Below are positions 6,472-7,878 of a DNA stretch of 7,878 nucleotides, in pieces. Within the stretch, counting starts at the first letter, position 1, and each line of letters opens with the position of its first letter. The position numbers and the translations under genes are program-made. The notes under the pieces were generated by a model that saw only the letters and a program-made list of their open reading frames with translations, ran no database searches and was not told where the DNA came from. Source of the stretch: Deltaproteobacteria bacterium (lineage in GTDB: Bacteria > Desulfobacterota > Desulfarculia > Adiutricales > Adiutricaceae); NCBI GenBank assembly GCA_031257955.1, contig JAIRNQ010000042.1, positions 1-7,878 of the forward strand, in the 5' to 3' direction.

Positions 6472-7409
6472 CGCGCGAAATCAAAACCAACAGCAATCTT
6501 GAGAAAGTCTTGGCTTCCGGGGCCTTCGCGGTCACCGGCGAGCTGGGCCCGCCCCGCCACGCCGCCGCCCACGAGGTGGCCGAAAAGGCCAAACACTTGG
6601 TCGGGAACGTCGATTCGGTGAACATTACCGACAACCAGACGGCCGTGGTCCGCATGTCCTCGCTGGCCGCCGGGCTCCTGGCCCAGAAAGAAGGCCTGGA
6701 GGCCAACATGCAGATGGTCTGTCGCGACCGCAACCGCATCGCCATGCAGTCCGATCTGCTTGGGGCCTACGCCTTGGGCATAAACAATATCCTCTGCCTG
6801 TCTGGGGACCACCAAAAGTTTGGCGACCATCCCCAGTCCAAGAACGTCTTCGACATCGACTCCATCAACCTAATCCAGGTCATTAAGGCGATGCGCGACG
6901 ACGGGCGCCTCTTGAGCGGCCAGGAACTTCCGCCCGAGGGTCGGCCCAAGCTCTTTATCGGCGGGGCCTATAACCCCTTCGCCGATCCCGAAGAGTACCG
7001 GGTCCACCGGGTGGCCAAAAAAGTGGCCGCCGGGGTCGACTTCCTCCAGAGCCAGTGCATCTACGACATGGACCGCTTCCGCCGCTTCATGGCCCGGGCC
7101 GTGGACATGGGCCTGACCGAGAAGACCTACTTCCTGGCCGGGGTCACCCCCCTCAAGAGCCTGGGCATGGCCAGATACATGAAGAACAACGTCCCGGGCA
7201 TCACCGTCCCAGACTCCTATATCGATCGCCTCAAGGGCGTGGCCAAGGACAAGCAGGCCGAGGAAGGCATCAAGATCGCCTGCGAGCAGATCCAGGAGTT
7301 CAAGGAAATGAAAGGCGTGGCCGGAGTCCACATGATGCTTATCGAGTGGGAACACATGGTCCCGACCATCGTCAAGGAAGCCAAGCTCGTCCCCCGCCCC
7401 AAAGTCTGA
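6468..7409 (+). CDS. metF: Methylenetetrahydrofolate reductase (MetF)
   Basis: Flavoprotein that interconverts 5,10-methylene-THF and 5-methyl-THF, the last carbon step of the methyl branch of the Wood-Ljungdahl pathway and the methyl supply for methionine. The 313 residues match the usual single-domain bacterial enzyme and should form one TIM barrel. Visible family features are the catalytic Glu E25 in VTGELGPP, the NITDNQ segment with D55, the flavin-site stretch around CRDRNRIAMQSDLLGA, LCLSGD, GGAYNP, and Q196 in QSQCIYD, equivalent to the folate-binding Gln of the E. coli enzyme. A strong GGGAGGAG (6452-6459) stands 8 nt before ATG, and the start overlaps the metV stop. Pairing with MetV and HdrA/MvhD rather than a lone MetF suggests catabolic or autotrophic C1 use, not just methionine synthesis. 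Direction of flux cannot be told from the sequence. Confidence 0.97.
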   Translation: MTREIKTNSNLEKVLASGAFAVTGELGPPRHAAAHEVAEKAKHLVGNVDSVNITDNQTAVVRMSSLAAGLLAQKEGLEANMQMVCRDRNRIAMQSDLLGAYALGINNILCLSGDHQKFGDHPQSKNVFDIDSINLIQVIKAMRDDGRLLSGQELPPEGRPKLFIGGAYNPFADPEEYRVHRVAKKVAAGVDFLQSQCIYDMDRFRRFMARAVDMGLTEKTYFLAGVTPLKSLGMARYMKNNVPGITVPDSYIDRLKGVAKDKQAEEGIKIACEQIQEFKEMKGVAGVHMMLIEWEHMVPTIVKEAKLVPRPKV

Positions 7410-7543
7410 CCCCCGGCTTAAACTTTGGGCCCCAGTCCCCCCCAGGAGGCCCTGGGGCCTCCCCAACTAACCGGGGAGGCCCCAGGGCCTCCCCAATTTC
7501 CCTACCCGCCAACGACCGGGACGCGCCCCAAGGCCCTGGGCCC
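7410..7543. other. GC-rich spacer between convergent genes
   Basis: This 134-bp spacer separates the end of metF from the end of the minus-strand gene. It is built almost entirely of G/C words such as GGCCCCAG, CTGGGGCC, GGAGGCC and GGGCCC, repeated in both orientations. Besides the 20-bp inverted repeat annotated separately, GGCCCCAG at 7428-7435 can pair with CTGGGGCC at 7452-7459, and GGCCCTGGGCCC lies at 7532-7543 against the minus-strand stop codon. No reading frame here resembles a protein. Confidence 0.6.
7445..7492. terminator. Perfect 20-bp inverted repeat, candidate bidirectional terminator
   Basis: Bases 7445-7464 and 7473-7492 are perfectly complementary around an 8-nt loop (AACTAACC). 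The hairpin starts 36 nt after the metF stop and ends 52 nt beyond the minus-strand gene's stop, so it could terminate or cap both transcripts. There is no U-tract on either side (only AATTT on the plus side), so it is not a textbook intrinsic terminator. Each arm is itself an interrupted palindrome (GGAGGCC, 4 nt, GGCCTCC), which is unusual and would also suit a REP-like element or cruciform. Confidence 0.55.
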
Positions 7544-7878
7544 TTATTCGACGAAAGACAGGCTATTGATGAAATGCTGAAATTCGGTCGCGAATTCCAT
7601 GTCAATTATACCTTCCTCAAACTGGTTGATACCACTCACCAGCTTTATTAGTTTGTCGCCCTTTAAGGCATAAAAAATGATCGCGTTGAAGGAAATGTCG
7701 CCTTCATGTAAGTAAGTGGTGAACCTCAAGACCGGCACGTTGTCCCATCTGGTCGTGCCCAGCATGGTTCTTACCCCCTGTTCGTCTTTAATTAAATCCG
7801 TCCATAAATTTTTAATTTTTTCGTTATCCCATTGCCCGTTCACCTTTAAAGAATCGGCCGTGACGTTCGCGGGCAAAT
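7544..7878 (-). CDS. Unrecognised protein, C-terminal part (5' end outside window)
   Basis: About 110 codons are visible, open to the window edge; the TTG at the edge is probably an internal Leu codon rather than a start. I do not recognise the protein. The fragment is mixed alpha/beta without an evident membrane segment in the visible part. Aromatic and charged residues alternate, as in VPVLRFTTYLHEGDISF and AIIFYALKGDKLIKL, and it ends in an amphipathic stretch FATEFQHFINSLSFVE. The strand pattern and terminal SLSF faintly recall small PsbP/DcrB-like secreted or lipoprotein folds, but this is weak. Its codons are clearly more AT-rich than those of the met cluster, with Asn, Lys, Ile and Phe common, suggesting different ancestry or lower expression. 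It is convergent with metF and not part of that operon. Confidence 0.65.
   Translation of the reverse strand, partial: LPANVTADSLKVNGQWDNEKIKNLWTDLIKDEQGVRTMLGTTRWDNVPVLRFTTYLHEGDISFNAIIFYALKGDKLIKLVSGINQFEEGIIDMEFATEFQHFINSLSFVE

Noticed and set aside
1..7878. CRISPR array, tRNA, rRNA, insertion sequence or transposase
   Set aside because: No regularly spaced repeats, no tRNA/rRNA core sequence and no transposase-like protein were seen in either strand.

Overview
The window reads as a piece of a GC-rich anaerobic bacterial chromosome. A Desulfobacterota (deltaproteobacterial) sulfate reducer, syntroph or acetogen is most likely, because HdrA/MvhD electron-transfer modules joined to a Wood-Ljungdahl methylene-tetrahydrofolate reductase are typical of those groups and of acetogenic Firmicutes. 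The taxonomic call is inference from gene content and base composition only.

Layout. Positions 1-711 hold no convincing gene. They contain G-rich sequence with a canonical quadruplex pattern, a sigma70-like promoter (343-371) overlapped by a small dyad, and a roughly 330-nt leader with several hairpins. Positions 712-7409 are a four-gene plus-strand cluster: a 1497-residue HdrA-like flavoprotein (712-5205), an MvhD-type [2Fe-2S] subunit (5343-5768), MetV (5800-6471) and MetF (6468-7409). The first gap (137 bp) holds two strong hairpins; metV and metF overlap by ATGA. Positions 7410-7543 are GC-rich and contain a perfect 20-bp inverted repeat. On the minus strand, 7544-7878 is the 3' end of an unrecognised gene of visibly lower GC content that runs off the window.

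How the genes work together. MetF reduces methylene-THF to methyl-THF (or the reverse) and MetV is its iron-sulfur/zinc partner. In Moorella thermoacetica the MetVF pair belongs to a complex with HdrA, HdrB, HdrC and MvhD, thought to be flavin-bifurcating. Here HdrB and HdrC are absent from the window. Instead the HdrA-like protein is a mosaic: an HdrA flavin domain carrying a complete GltD/NfnB-like NAD(P)H dehydrogenase inside its ferredoxin region, followed in frame by a second HdrA module with the N-terminal iron-sulfur domain and a C-terminal 2x[4Fe-4S] ferredoxin. The cluster therefore looks like a condensed soluble NAD(P)H-linked MTHFR with up to three flavins and several iron-sulfur clusters, a candidate for electron bifurcation or confurcation. 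This architecture is the main point of interest in the window.
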